NCBI GenBank assembly: GCA_014529385.2
Contig: CM043969.1
Location: forward strand, 18,460,446-18,524,445
DNA: 64,000 nucleotides
Direction: 5' to 3'
Origin: Adiantum capillus-veneris
Taxonomy: Eukaryota; Streptophyta; Polypodiopsida; Polypodiales; Pteridaceae
Shown: positions 37,096-48,440 of the stretch, piece after piece
Position numbering within the stretch: the first letter of the stretch is position 1
Layout: every line of letters begins with the position of its first letter
The notes under the pieces: model-generated
Databases searched by the model: none
Told to the model about the DNA's origin: nothing
Seen by the model: only the letters and a program-made list of their open reading frames with translations
Translations under genes and position numbers: made by a program

Positions 37096-39740
37096 CTACT
37101 AGGCTGGCCATTGAAGAAGAACACAAAAGGTGGCTAGAAGCTAAGGCCAACCTAGCCAAACAGCAGATCGAGGAGGTCCAAAGGGAAAAATGGATATCCA
37201 GGGAGACCTTCCTTTAGCCAGAGGCTGCTAATCAAACACTTTTTTTAGGGCCTTGAAAATCAAGAAAAGTCGGAGCTCCATCCACTCACTCACAAATGAG
37301 AATGGGAATGCTACGCAAGACCAAGATGAAATGTCTAAAATGATGCTTGATCATCTAAGACAAATCATTGGCTAACCAGAAACCTGCTCTCAAGGAGTAG
37401 AAGAAGCAAGAGCGACCTTGCTTGAGAGTGTCAATAGAAAAATTCCCCAATCATCTTGAGATGGCATTGTCTGAAGATGAGTGCTCGCTTGCATGCAAGC
37501 TCTTGGCAAGGAGAAGTCCCCTAGCAAGGATGGTCTGACCACTACATTCTTCAAGGAGTTCTAGGATGACCTCAAGGCCCCAATTCCGTATATGGCTAAC
37601 CAAGATTTTGTCAAAGGGTCATTGGATTCTAGTGTGAATCTTGAAATAGGTATGTTTCTTGCATCTTAAACATTGCCATCATATAACTATGATTTACGTT
37701 GCATACAAAACAATTTCCAAGGAAATTGCCCCCCTCTTGCACATAGTAATCTCCCCACATCAGCACGGGCTTATCAAAGGGAGGTCAATATATGACAATA
37801 TCTTGGCAGTAACGGTTGGCATTGAGTACGCAACCTTCCCAAAGTAGGAGTGCATTTTACTTCAGCTAGACTTGGACAAGGCATATGATAGGATTATGTG
37901 ATCCTTCATTGAATATGTCATGAAATCAATGGGCTTTGAGCCTCGCCTTTGTCGACTTATACACACTCTAGGTGCAAACAGTCAATATGAGCTCTTGTTC
38001 AATTATAAAATTGTGGGCTCCTTTGAAGCCATAACATCTACCAAGCAAGGAGCCCCTCTTCTCTTTGGCATTGGGTCACATCCGTTAATAACAATGCTTG
38101 AAGCTGCTATTGCATGGGGTGAGATTCAAGGTTTAACTTTTCCCGGCCGCAACAGCTCCTAGCCAAGATGTTCGCAGATGACTCTCTCCTCTTCTTGAAA
38201 TCCTACCCTCAGGTGCTCAGAAAGGCGTTGGAGACTATGCATACATTTTTTTGTGGCTTCCAAATCAAAGTGTAGTATTGAGAAGTCTAGACTGATCTCC
38301 CAGACATAAAAGGACTCATGTGACCCATCAATCTGCTATGGAGAGAAGGTGTCCTAAAGGAAGGATATTTCAACATCTGGCCGCCCCCTTGGGGGTGGAC
38401 ATTACACACAAGAAAAGGTTACAGTGGGTCCTGGAGAATATCCAAAGAAAAATGAGAAGGTGGGAGTATGTGTTGTTTCCCTTCCCGAGTCGAGTCAAAG
38501 TGATCATTTCATTTATGCTTCCTTATATTGCCTTCAACAGCTTGCTCCTCAAACTAGTCAAATGTAACTGGAAGGGATTTTTGAAACCTATTAAAAGATT
38601 CTTATGGGGGAACAACACCAAAAACCCCGTCTCCATGGCAATGGGCAAAGTGGTAAGTTATCGCTTGACTGGTAGTTCAAGGTGGCCTCGGAGTTCTCAA
38701 CCCTGATGTTCATGTTGAGGCCATGTGTGCCAAGTTTGTGGTCCCAATCACAAAACAAGACCAGTCCTGGCTATCATGACCAAGGATACGATAGACAAGG
38801 CAAAAACATTCTCTAAAGGTGGTCAGTGGAAAGGGATCGAGATGCACCACAAACTATTAGCCCCGATGTGGTCTACCTTGACTCTTGAGACTAGGTGGCA
38901 TCATGGGAGAGTTGGTGCAAAAGTGCAATAGAGCAACATGGGTACTAGAATGGGGGGAATCAACCAGATACTTCTAGAACTCCATCTCGCACTAGTCCCC
39001 TTGGCTGTCTAAAGCTGCTGGTGTAATTCTAAACCCTTATTGGAGAGAAATTGCAAGAAAGATGAACAATAAAGGACTCCAATGGTTGATACACTTTTGG
39101 GATGGAAACAGTAAGTACTAGAAATCCTTTAACCAGTTGTTGGCTGCCCAATTCCAATTCAATGACACTCAGAATATTCTTGTCAATAAGTTGTAGAAGG
39201 CCTTGAGAACATTTTAGAGGCCGATTTGGGAATCTACTTTTGAGTGGAAAGCTCGGAAATGGCCCATGAGTAGCCAATTCTTTAAACCTCATTCTGAGGG
39301 AATATAGTAAGCATTAACACACGAGGCTGATTGGTTCGTCCCTTTGAACAAACAGTGAAAGAAATTATGATTGAAAGCTTGATGGGTTGAGGTCATGAAG
39401 AACATTTGGAATCCACAGTGGCCTCATTTTATGAAGGTACTTCTATGGAAGGTGTTGTGGGAGGCTTTGCCGTAGCCATAAAGATTCAAGCACATGGTAT
39501 CTACATGAATAGATGTTCAAGGTACGAATTAGCTAGCAAAGACCTCGCCCACCTTTTCATGGAATGCCCGGCTATTAGAGGCCTGGTAGGGAAGGTGTGC
39601 AAATGGGTACAAAGAACTTGTAAGATAGGGTTTTTCAAGAAGAATTTGTGCCTCGGTGGGAAATAGTTCTGAAGTACTCAAATTGTCAGATATTGTTTCT
39701 TTGATAACATCTAGAAGGTCAAGGACTGCCAGGTTTTTGA
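37095..39740 (+). pseudogene. L1-like LINE ORF2 remnant (reverse transcriptase to zf-RVT)
   Basis: Motifs in order: GKEKSPSKDGLTTTFFKEF (RT block 0/1, about 37500); ISPHQHGLIKGRSIYDNIL (about 37745-37805); LQLDLDKAYDRIM (palm Asp, about 37860); STKQGAPL (about 38040); MFADDSLLF, the FADD catalytic box (about 38169-38195); KMRRWEYVLFPFPSRVKVI and FLWGNNTKN of the C-terminal region (38450-38620); and DLAHLFMECPAIRGLVG of the zf-RVT domain (about 39540-39590). This order is typical of plant L1 elements. Many stops and frameshifts are present, and the endonuclease and ORF1 are missing, so the 5' end is truncated at the junction with gypsy protease. Confidence 0.85.
39736..39740. repeat. Target-site duplication TTTGA (left, copia B)
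   Basis: TTTGA precedes the element and recurs at 44859-44863 directly after it. Confidence 0.93.
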
Positions 39741-39967
39741 TGTTGGAATTAGGGTTGCAGAGAAACGCACACAGCTTGGAGAAGACAAAGGAAGCTCAAG
39801 GCACACAATAGAGAGTGTGTTACTTAGTGTGCAATGGAAAGATAGATTTCCCTAGAGTGATGGGCGTATAAACAATGCACCGGGGGAAAAACCTCCTAAA
39901 GAAGGAAAAAATGCCCCGGCAGTCCTAGTGTGTTCACACACATCACTACCACATGTATATGGTAAAA
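39741..39967 (-). repeat. Copia B 3' LTR
   Basis: Plus-strand text starts TGTTGGAATTAGGG and ends ATATGGTAAAA (TGGTAACA expected). A polypurine complement TCCCCCCTAG follows at about 39970-39979. Confidence 0.92.
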
Positions 39968-40042
39968 AATCCCCCCTAGAGTGATGCGGTGAACGAGAGC
40001 TGGCACATGAGTAAAGGGAAGTGTCATGCCCTAAGGACCTGA

Positions 40043-40774
40043 TCAGTCCACAAAGGGGAGTAAGCCTAAAGCTTTGCGGAAAGCTTCGAGCTTCTCACAA
40101 GACAATGCCTTTGTGAAAAGATCTGCAAGGTTGTCCAGTGTTGTCACATAAGCCAAGATGATCTCTCCTGTTGAGAGCCTCTCCGTGACATAGTGGTAAT
40201 GCACCTCAATGTGCTTTGTGAGAGCATGAAAAACTGGATTCCTCACAACTTCCAATGCGCTCTGACTGTCAGTGTAGATAGTGTTGGCAGTGTCCTGTCC
40301 AACACTTAAATTAGCCATAAGGTGTCTGAGCCACACACACTCAACCGTAGCTATGAAGACTGCCCTGTACTCAGCCTCACAACTCAAAGTGGCCACAATA
40401 GGTTGCTTCTTGCTCAACCATGATATACATGAACTGCCAAGCATGAAACAAAAACCACTTGTGGACACTCGTGTGTCAAAACAACCAGCCCAATCTGAGT
40501 CCGAAAAAGCATGTAAGTCTGGTGGCAATGATCCCCCCTTGGGATAAAACAAGCCAAGATGTCAAGTGCCACTAAGGTAGTGGAAAATCCTCTTGACAGC
40601 CTGCCAATGCTTAGACCCTAGGCTATCCATAAATCTGATGACCTGTGAGACTGCAAACTGAATAACTGGCCTCGTGTTGCATACATAAATGAGGCAGCCA
40701 ACATCAGTTTGGTAAAGAGTGACATCAGCAGGATCACCAGCATCATGTAGACTCAATTTCAAACCTGTTTCCAT
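40043..40774 (-). pseudogene. Copia B RNase H and RT thumb
   Basis: The minus-strand frame 40552-40043 carries DSDWAGC, CEAEYRAV, YTDSQSALEV and HTKHIEVHYHYV, ending LLPFVD like copia A. The 40774-40562 frame carries the thumb (METGLKLSLHDAG, YLSGT). A stop and frameshift at about 40555 separate them. Confidence 0.9.
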
Positions 40775-40792
40775 GGGAGTGGCAATAGGTTT

Positions 40793-41542
40793 TCAATCCT
40801 CAAGTCCAAACTTACATAGCAATGTCTCTATGTAACTTTTCTGACACAAGGCAATATCACCATCACACTGCTTAAACTGTATACCCAAGTAATGATGCAA
40901 CAGTCCCAAATCTTTCATCTTGAAAGTACCATTCAAATCAGCCTTAAATTCAGCAATATGTCTCTCATTTGGTCCAGTGATCAACAAATCATCGACATAA
41001 AGAACCACAATGAGAAGTACATCACCCTCATGCTTTACATACAATGTGCTTTCTGTTGGACTGTTACAAAAGCCTCGTTTGACCAAATGAGTGTCAGTTT
41101 TCTCATACCAAGCACGAGGAGATTTCTTCAACCCATAGAAAGCCTTCTTACATCTGCACACTTTGTCCTCTTGTCCTTTTATGACAAAACCACGAGGGTG
41201 GGTTACATAAACTTTCTCAAATATGTCACCATTCAAGAAAGCAGTAACAATGTCTGATTGATGTACATCCCAACCAAAATGAGCTTCCAATGCACATAGA
41301 AAACGCACAGTAGTCATACAACAAGTGGGAGCAAAAGTCTCTTCATAATCGATGCCTTTTTGTTGTGCATAACCCTTTGCAACAAGTCGAGCCTTATGGC
41401 GACCAATCTCACCATCTGGCTTGCGTTTCAACTTATAAACCCACTTCGTACCAATGGCCTTTTTGCTAGGAGGCAAATCACATAAAGTCCATGTGTCATT
41501 TTTTATAATTTCATCATATTCTGATTGCATGGTAGCTGTCAA
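40793..41542 (-). pseudogene. Copia B reverse transcriptase
   Basis: A 249-codon open stretch contains KWVYKLKRKPDGEIGRHKA, VHQSDIVTAFLNGDIFEKVY (first Asp), GLKKSPRAWYEK and VLYVDDLLITGPNERH with the catalytic YVDD at 40988-40999, then MKDLGLLHHYLGIQF. The RT catalytic core is uninterrupted. It is bounded by stops and frameshifts that detach it from integrase and RNase H. Confidence 0.93.
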
Positions 41543-41554
41543 ATTTTTTGAATT

Positions 41555-42790
41555 CTATGCTTCATCAAAATATAGAGGCTCCTCAACATCATGTAAGCTA
41601 GACACAGCCAAAGCATAACAATCTGATGCATAAGATGCATGGCGAGAGCCTGAATGAGTATGATTAGAAAAAGGTGCATCCAATTTACTGTCACGCAAAG
41701 TGTGCACCAGCCATTTTGGCATACCTCTAGCCTGCTCATTTTCAGCCCTTTCCTCATCAAGTACATCATGTACATCTACATCAGTAATAGGCTGATCTGT
41801 AACATTTTCAGAAACCCCCATAAGCTGTACATTTTCCTCATTGGAGCTTACATTCATATTTCCACCACTGAAAAGAGGCAACAAAGTGTCATAAATGTCT
41901 TGTGAGCTTACATTACTGTCTCTAGTACATGACAGCAAGGGCTAAATAGAATCTTCCACAAACACTACATCCCGTGAAACCAGAATACGTTTTGTTTGTG
42001 GATGTTACAACTTATAACCTTTGCTTTCAGCACTATAACCAACAAAAATACATTTGACAGCCTTATCATCCAATTTTCTGCGCTGTGTTTGTGGCACCAA
42101 AGCATATGCCAAACAGCCAAAAACACGCATGTGCTCGATAGAAGGCTTTCTATCATGCCATGCTTCATATGGAGTAGACTGCAAAGCTTTCGTAGGACAC
42201 TTGTTTAGTACATAAGTGGCACACATGATGGCCTCAAGCCAAAAAGAATGCGGAAAAGCTTGACTTTTGACCATACATCGTGCCATTTCCGTAAGTGACC
42301 TATTTCTCCTCTTAGCAACACCATTTTTTTGAGGTATATAAGGCACTGTACATTGGTGTTTTATCCCACGACTAGCCAAAAATGCATTGAATTCATGAGA
42401 CATATACTCCCCCCCTCGATCGGAACGGAGGGTGCCCATAGTACATTTCGAGACATTTTCAGCCATAAACAAAAATTGTTTGAAGCACATAAAAACTTCG
42501 GACTTAGCTTTAAGCGAAACCACCCATGCATACCTGGAGTATCATCAATGAAAGTCATGAAGTAAAGGTAATAGCCCAAGGACGGAGTTTGCATGGGCCC
42601 ACAAACATCACTATGCAGAAGCTGCAACCTGCATGTGGCCCTAACTGAACCATCCTTTGGAAACTTAGAACGCTGCATTTTACCCAGAATACAGCCTTCA
42701 CAAACATGTTTGACAGGTGCTTCAAGAGGCGGCAAAGAAGCAACCATATCAGATTTCTACAAACACAGCAAACTAGCAAAATTCAGATGA
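41555..42790 (-). pseudogene. Copia B integrase and connector
   Basis: The integrase finger and start (CEGCILGKMQRSKFPKDGSVRA, about 42720-42640) are in one frame. After a frameshift, 42523-42005 is a 172-codon frame with [19 protein letters not shown] (second Asp and Glu), [20 protein letters not shown] (Glu-box context) and GYSAESKGYKL. The connector 41938-41555 is acidic. The core is better preserved than in copia A. Confidence 0.88.
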
Positions 42791-42961
42791 CCAAAACGTG
42801 CATGCCAAAGTTTTGCATCTGAAATAGCCCTTGAATCTGCAACACCATTTGCAAAATTTTGTCCACACTTGTCATACAAAGTGAGCTTATAGAGCCCACG
42901 ACACAAAAGGCCAAATGCAACAATTTCATCACCAAAACTGAGATCATGAACTGTACATCTG

Positions 42962-44322
42962 TCATCCACAAATTTGAAGTCCAAATCTAGCAAGTGCAGA
43001 TACAGACAAAAGATTCTTCTTGATCCCAGGTACATAAAGTGCATCAACAAGTGTGAAGGAACTGCCATTTGTAGCAGTAAGCATAATCTTTCCAACTCCC
43101 TGAACCGGATAAGAGGCGTTGTTGGCACAAGTGACTGAATTCCCATGAGGGACAGACTCAAGAGAGGTGAACAATTCACGATGTGAGGTAATGTGCTTTG
43201 TAGCACCACTGTCAAAATACCACACATGTGAATCTACAGCAACTGACAAGCATGCATCATGGACAACAGGATTGTAAGTGCACTCAGGACTAAAAGCCCA
43301 TTCTGCATCAACATCAGCATTACAGTCTCCTTTTATAGAAGACTCAACAATGGCTGCATTTGTAGTGGAACCAGCATTTGCAGTGGAACCACCCTCTTTC
43401 TTCTTAGCCTCTTTTGCCTTCAACTTAGGACACTGCTTGATCAAGTGATCATTAGCTTTACAATAATGGCAACGCATCTTCTTTTTGCCCTTATCACCAA
43501 AATTGTCAGACGAAGTGCTGCCAGTAGAAGCATTGGGAACAGAAATTTTGCCACTCGCAGCAGAACCATAAGAAGTGGCTGCATTGCTGTTACCACCCTT
43601 TCTTTGAGAAGCAATAAAAGCCTGTTCAACTGCACGCTGTCTAGTCTTTTTTTTTCTGGAAAGTGACTCTTGCAACAACAATGTGCATAATGCATCAAAC
43701 TTGACAACTTCTGGATTTCCTTGGGTCATAAGTCTCCAAGTACTAGCAAAAGTCTGGTAAGAATCTGGTAAGACATCAAGAATAGTCTGCACAAGGGAAC
43801 TGTCTGCAATGACTTCACCTGCTGCAGAAATAAGTTGCTCATTTATATCCTTGACACTAGCAAGGAGAGTGTCCATATCATCTTCCTCATGCATAATCTT
43901 TGACTCCAACTCTTTACGCAGCAAAGCAATTTTAGCCTCATTGTGACTTGCATAAAGACTAGCCAAAATATCCCAAGCCTGTTTTGCAGATTTTACTGAA
44001 CGAATGTGAGGAACAATGGTGCGCTTCACAGACAACACAATCAATGCATGATCCTACGCATCCTTTACATCCCAACGAGCTTGTTCTGTCATAGGCAAAA
44101 CAACTCTAATATCAGCAATCCTTGTAGCAAGACCTGCAACATCCTCAACATTGCCTACATCCTCAGAACTAGGACGTACACATCAATGCCATGCATAATA
44201 TTCCAGACGCCCTTTGACACAAGAACGTGTTGCATCATATAAGCCCACATAGGGTAAATGTCCCCATCCAACCTGTCCTCAGCAGCAAACATCATGAAGA
44301 CATCTGTGTTGTTGTTAGCCAT
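42962..44322 (-). pseudogene. Copia B Gag and protease
   Basis: The start ATG (44322-44320) gives MANNNTDVF. A frameshift or deletion around 44050-44160 separates it from the 360-codon frame 44044-42962, which has the knuckle CHYCKANDHLIKQC (about 43480-43440) and the protease box WYFDSGATKHIT (about 43225-43190) with an intact DSGAT. It ends at a frameshift before the integrase. Confidence 0.92.
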
Positions 44323-44612
44323 GGTAAATGCTGCACCTGATGTGAAAACTGCCTGAAAATAGGAGAAACAGAGTGGGAACAACACGTGCTATATAGCACA
44401 AACCGTAGAATACTATAAGGCACCTCTTATGCAAAAATTGGCACTGACAAAAATTCTGCACAAAATGACGAAATTGCCTATGCAGACCTTCTTGTAGTGG
44501 AAACGGAGGCCGAAACATTTGTTGACCTGCGAACGCTCGCCAAACCTCACTGTAATTGGAGAAAGTGAGCAGGCGTGTGCTGGAGAAGCTGGCGACTAAG
44601 CCCGGGAGGACG

Positions 44613-44632
44613 TAACCTGCTCTGATACTAAT
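44613..44632 (-). promoter_or_regulatory. Copia B primer-binding site
   Basis: On minus this reads ATTAGTATCAGAGCAGGTT directly after the LTR, a good match to the initiator Met tRNA complement. Confidence 0.85.
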
Positions 44633-44858
44633 TGTTGGACTTAGGGTTGCAGAGAAACGCACACAGCTTGGAGAAGACGAAGGAAGCTCAAGGCACACAA
44701 TAGAGAGTGTGCTACTTAGTGTGCAATGGAAAGATAGATTGCCCTAGAGTGATGGGCGTATATACAATGCACGGGGGAAAAACCTCCTAAAGAGAGAAAA
44801 AATGCCCTGACGGTTCTAGTGTGTTCACACACATCACTACCACATGTATATGGTAACA
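44633..44858 (-). repeat. Copia B 5' LTR
   Basis: 226 bp, plus-strand text TGTTGGACTTAGGG...TATGGTAACA. TTTGA (target duplication) follows at 44859-44863. Confidence 0.93.
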
Positions 44859-45232
44859 TTTGATTGCGTCCTCTGTATGTCTAGATTCTCAGAGATTCTA
44901 CAAGAAAGTAAGTAGTTAATATATGTGATAGGTAAAAGATAAGACTCGAATGATTGGCTTAGGGCAACCCTCGCCATCCAATCAAGCCGTGCTATGTGAT
45001 AGGTAAAAGATAAGACTCGAATGATTGGCTTAGGGCAACCTCGCCATCCAATCAAGCCGTGCTATGTAAAGGGCTTTTGGTAATAGTACGGTATTGCATA
45101 CTTCTAACTAGCCTCTAATGTAACCTTTGGCCCCTCAAGGCTTGGCATGAGCTTAAGTCTTATTTGTATATTTCTTGGTGGCATTCTAATACAATCACTC
45201 ACGATTGTGAGTTTTGCAAAAAAATAAAATGC
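44859..45232 (+). mobile_element. Probable LINE 3' tail, right of copia B, with a 71-bp tandem duplication
   Basis: The LINE text interrupted at 39740 resumes here. Copies of a 71-bp unit (GTGATAGGTAAAAGATAAGA..) occupy about 44922-44992 and 44993-45063. An A-rich GCAAAAAAATAAAATG at about 45216-45231 may be the degenerate poly-A end of the LINE. Confidence 0.5.
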
Positions 45233-45479
45233 CCTTCTTCTATAGGAAATGGGAATGAACTACAGTATATGCCAATGAAAGGGGATTATAGTAGGATGTC
45301 CGTCTGATTTAGAAAATAGAGACATACTATAGCATTGGAAGCAAGAAAGTATTTTTTCATATAGGACTCTCTTCTAGTCTTTATGTACTTCCAAAATCCA
45401 GTGAAGAATCCTTTGACCTACACTAAGATTTGTAAATAGAAATCCTACTTATGTTATTCTTCAAACACGTTGTCATCTT

Positions 45480-45790
45480 ATATTCTTTACTTGGTGAGCC
45501 TAAGGTGCTTTGGTGGTTTCATGAGCCCAGATCCAACCGCTTTGTGATGGAGGTTCCTATGCACCCTCCTTACAAGTTGATGGTTGTAGCGTTGTCATGT
45601 GCTGCCTAATCTCGTCGAATGGGCAGTATGTCGTTGTCGTCTTCAACCCTGTCACCCGTTTGCACAAGATACTCCCTCCGCCTCTCTACGATAATCAATC
45701 ACATCGCTTTACATCTGAGCCCTTGCAGGTTGATGTTGGTGCAAAGTATGTCGACCATAGCAGTGGGCACAACCAATGGTTTGTATGCTA
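45480..45790 (+). pseudogene. F-box/kelch-like host gene scrap
   Basis: Two frames joined by a frameshift near 45600 read WWFHEPRSNRFVMEVPMHPP and then ISSNGQYVVVVFNPVTRLHK, followed by ILPPPL. The pattern 'S-NG..V.V.NPVTR....LPP' is the hallmark of the first repeat in plant F-box-associated/kelch proteins. The F-box itself is not visible and similarity ends at about 45730, where the long direct repeat begins. A chance resemblance is possible. Confidence 0.4.
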
Positions 45791-46406
45791 ATAGGTGCAT
45801 GGCATAGTGCTAAAGCAGGTATGGAACGCCTCAACAGGCGGATGGTATAACTAAGATATATGCTTGATGTGGTTTTTTAGACCAAAAGAGCTCCAAAATG
45901 GGTCAATTGAAACGGTAGCTAAGGGTGTCTAAAGTGCTTGTTTTTTGCCTTGGAATGTAGTGCTCAAAGTGGTCTACAAGCCAGTTCATACGGCTCCTCA
46001 AACGAAGCTACTGTGTGCAAGATATGGCTGTTCAAAGTTGAAGTGATTTGCAGATTCCGAACGAGCAAGGTAGGTGGAGACGGGTGGTCAAAGATGGAAG
46101 TGAATGCATGGGCCTAAAGTGCTCATCTTGTGGAGCATGTCAGTCTTTTTAGATCGACAATCAAAGTCTTGGTTGCCAAGATATTGCCATATAACGTTTC
46201 ACTTGGGGAGCATGCCAGTCTTTTCAAATTGACAATCGAACTCCTAGTTGCCAAGATATTGCTAGTTGAAGTTCCACTAAGGGCCAATTTTGTGTCAATT
46301 TGGCCGCCTCAATCGGTGTGCCATCTGAGGGTTTTTGGTGGAAACCCTCTTCCTGCTGATGCCCTTGTTGGCCCCAAAAGAATCCTTCTAGATCTCCTGG
46401 GAACTC

Positions 46407-47290
46407 TCCATGGAAAAAAACTGGGCCCCTCTATATGGGCGTGGTTAGAGCCCTTTTTTTTGTCAAAGCATTCCACTTTTAACTTTTCCTTGCATGTGAA
46501 TCCACCCTTGAGAATCTCGGCAAGTCTTTCCCTCCAAGTAACCGTATGTACCACCTTACTTAGATCCCCGCCGGTGCCGTCAATGCTCCAAAGGTTCCCT
46601 TCAAAAGGTTTGGTGCAGGAATGGCCGCCTAGAAGCTTCCACGTCATCACTATCAAAGTCCACCGCTAGCGGTGGCCACACAATAGTGCCGCACCGCAAC
46701 CTTCAAAACCATCGTCTATTGCGCCTGGGTCCAGCCCCCACGCCACCACAGGCAGTGCCCTGCACAATTAGCTCACCACGCATGGAGCTCCTCAGGCTCC
46801 CTTGCTACACCCAATGCCCTTCATGTTCCACTATATTTATCTTGTTTTGTTAAGCCCAAAAATCCCATGTGGGTTATCTTCCATGCCACCCGGCGGCACC
46901 CGATGCGTTGGCCCTCACGGGCTCCCAAACACCACCAAAAATTTCCCAAAAGAGTCATCTAAGAATTGTTTTGCTTCCCCTTGCTTCAGTTTTGTGCCAT
47001 TCTCTGCTCAATAACCCAATGGCCAAGCCATAAAATCCCACCTATAGACCGGATCCCCGACTTTGGTCCATGCAAGCACCACCTTATTTTGATCTCGCCG
47101 GGCCCGTCAATCGAGGCAATCAAAATTGAAAAAATTCATTTGGCACCCCTCGACTGGTAATCGTTGCCGACTTCAACTGCTTGTATCTTGCCGATCCAGA
47201 CTCCGTTTGACGTACCATCAAATCCTATGGCCTTCATATACCACATACTTTGCATACAAACCCTAATGAGGAGAGCTCCATGGAGGTGAA
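46407..47290. repeat. Segment inverted relative to 50600-51440
   Basis: For example, CCTATGGCCTTCATATACCA (about 47222) is the reverse complement of text at about 50640, and TCCATGGAAAAAAACTGGGC (46407) pairs with the complement near 51430. Outside these limits the copies are collinear, so about 0.85 kb was inverted in one copy. Confidence 0.8.
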
Positions 47291-47505
47291 GCCAAGGATT
47301 CCAAAGATTTTTTTTCACGCTCACTAAGGGTTGCCAATAGGACAGATTGTAGCCAATTTTCATAGTATTTGTAGATGGTGTTTCTATTCATAATTGGAGC
47401 AAACTATAGCCAAATCTTGTGTCTTTTCTTCCCCCTTTCACCCCTTCTTGTCTTTGCTCTGCTCCATGTGGTTGGTGCCGGTTGTGTGAGCGTGTGTGCC
47501 CCCCC

Positions 47506-47510
<5 letters not shown>

Positions 47511-47600
<90 letters not shown>
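47511..47600. repeat. Compound microsatellite (GT)n(GA)n in direct-repeat copy 1
   Basis: About 64 bp of GT followed by about 26 bp of GA. This is the uninterrupted counterpart of the tract split by the PLE between 51684 and 63229. Confidence 0.95.
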
Positions 47601-47942
47601 CATAGGTATGCATTCTGATATTGCTAGAAACGAACAAAATTGGTGTGCTATGCCATCTATTGATGGTGTGGATCATGTGTGCATTGGTATGCATACAAAC
47701 GGTGGTGTTCTTGCTAAGGTGTGCGGTTTTCGTTGTGATCCCTAGTGAATCGGGATGTTGTGAGTACCTCGGGCTATGTGGAGGCATCTATGTTGTGTTT
47801 TCGGGTTTTCCCCTCTCCATCTTCTGGTGCCCCCACTTAGGAGTATTTGTTTGTTGCTATTACAAGGTGAAGTTGTTGATTTAAGGCTGCTGAAGTGCCG
47901 ATTTTGAAAGCAGGTGCTATGAAAGATGGCATGGTTGGGTTT

Positions 47943-48440
47943 TCCTACTTTCACCGGGGTGGAAGATGCAAAAACCTGGCTGCAAGATTACAGGCTATTT
48001 GTGCTAGAGATCAAACTAACAAGAGAAGAAGGCGTGGTTTGAGTTTTTTTGCTCCTGGTTTGTGGCAAAGCTAAAAGATGGTACGACGGTTTTCGAGACA
48101 AAGAAAAGGTAGACTCGATAACTTTGGAAGTGGCTTTTTGACGCTTGTACATGCCATACGTGCAGATGCATGAGGTAAAGTGGAAGCTGGACGGTCTAAA
48201 GCAAAGCCAAGATGCAAATCTTCAAGCGTTTGAATGGGAATTTGAAGCCCTTTGAAGATATGTTATGGAGGTAACTGCTGCACATAGAGTTGATTTTTTG
48301 AAATTGAGCAAATTTCTGGATTGCCTACATGAGGATGTACGGGATAAGGTTGAAGTAGATGGGCCGTTGACGTATGCAAAAGCAGCTAATTTGACAAGAA
48401 ACCGAACCAAGAAGATTTTGAAGAAGCATCAAGAGAGATA
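47943..48440 (+). pseudogene. Gag-like ORF of a polymerase-less retroelement
   Basis: The frame reads FTGVEDAKTWLQDYRLFVLE, GKAKRWYDGF, LYMPYVQMHEVKWKLDGLKQ, LQAFEWEFEAL and LDCLHEDVRDKV. It follows the capsid-domain order 'F-G-ED-A-WL...A-WY...L...F...L' of retrotransposon Gag. Three in-frame TGA stops and a terminal TAG (about 48439) break it. No zinc knuckle was seen. It lies between two long direct repeats, with no RT, integrase or RNase H anywhere before the second repeat. Confidence 0.6.

Larger units (their letters stand above)
39741..44858 (-). mobile_element. Copia B: complete but inactive Ty1/copia retrotransposon
   Basis: Same family as copia A in opposite orientation: 226-227-bp LTRs, iMet primer site, polypurine tract, Gag-PR-IN-RT-RH order and a perfect 5-bp target duplication. 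By eye the two LTRs differ at roughly a dozen positions, so the insertion is not recent. It retains intact protease (DSGAT) and RT (YVDD) boxes that copia A has lost, but stops and frameshifts split the polyprotein. Confidence 0.95.
45728..47850 (+). repeat. Long direct repeat, copy 1 (LTR candidate of a LARD-like element)
   Basis: The left part (45728-46340) aligns in direct orientation with 50103-50600, and the right part (47330-47510) with 51490-51660. The text after the microsatellite (47605-47810) aligns with 63300-63510. The middle (about 46400-47290) is present in copy 2 in inverted orientation. A gag-like frame starts about 95 bp after it, as after an LTR and leader. No canonical TG..CA ends or primer site could be fixed. 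Confidence 0.6.
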
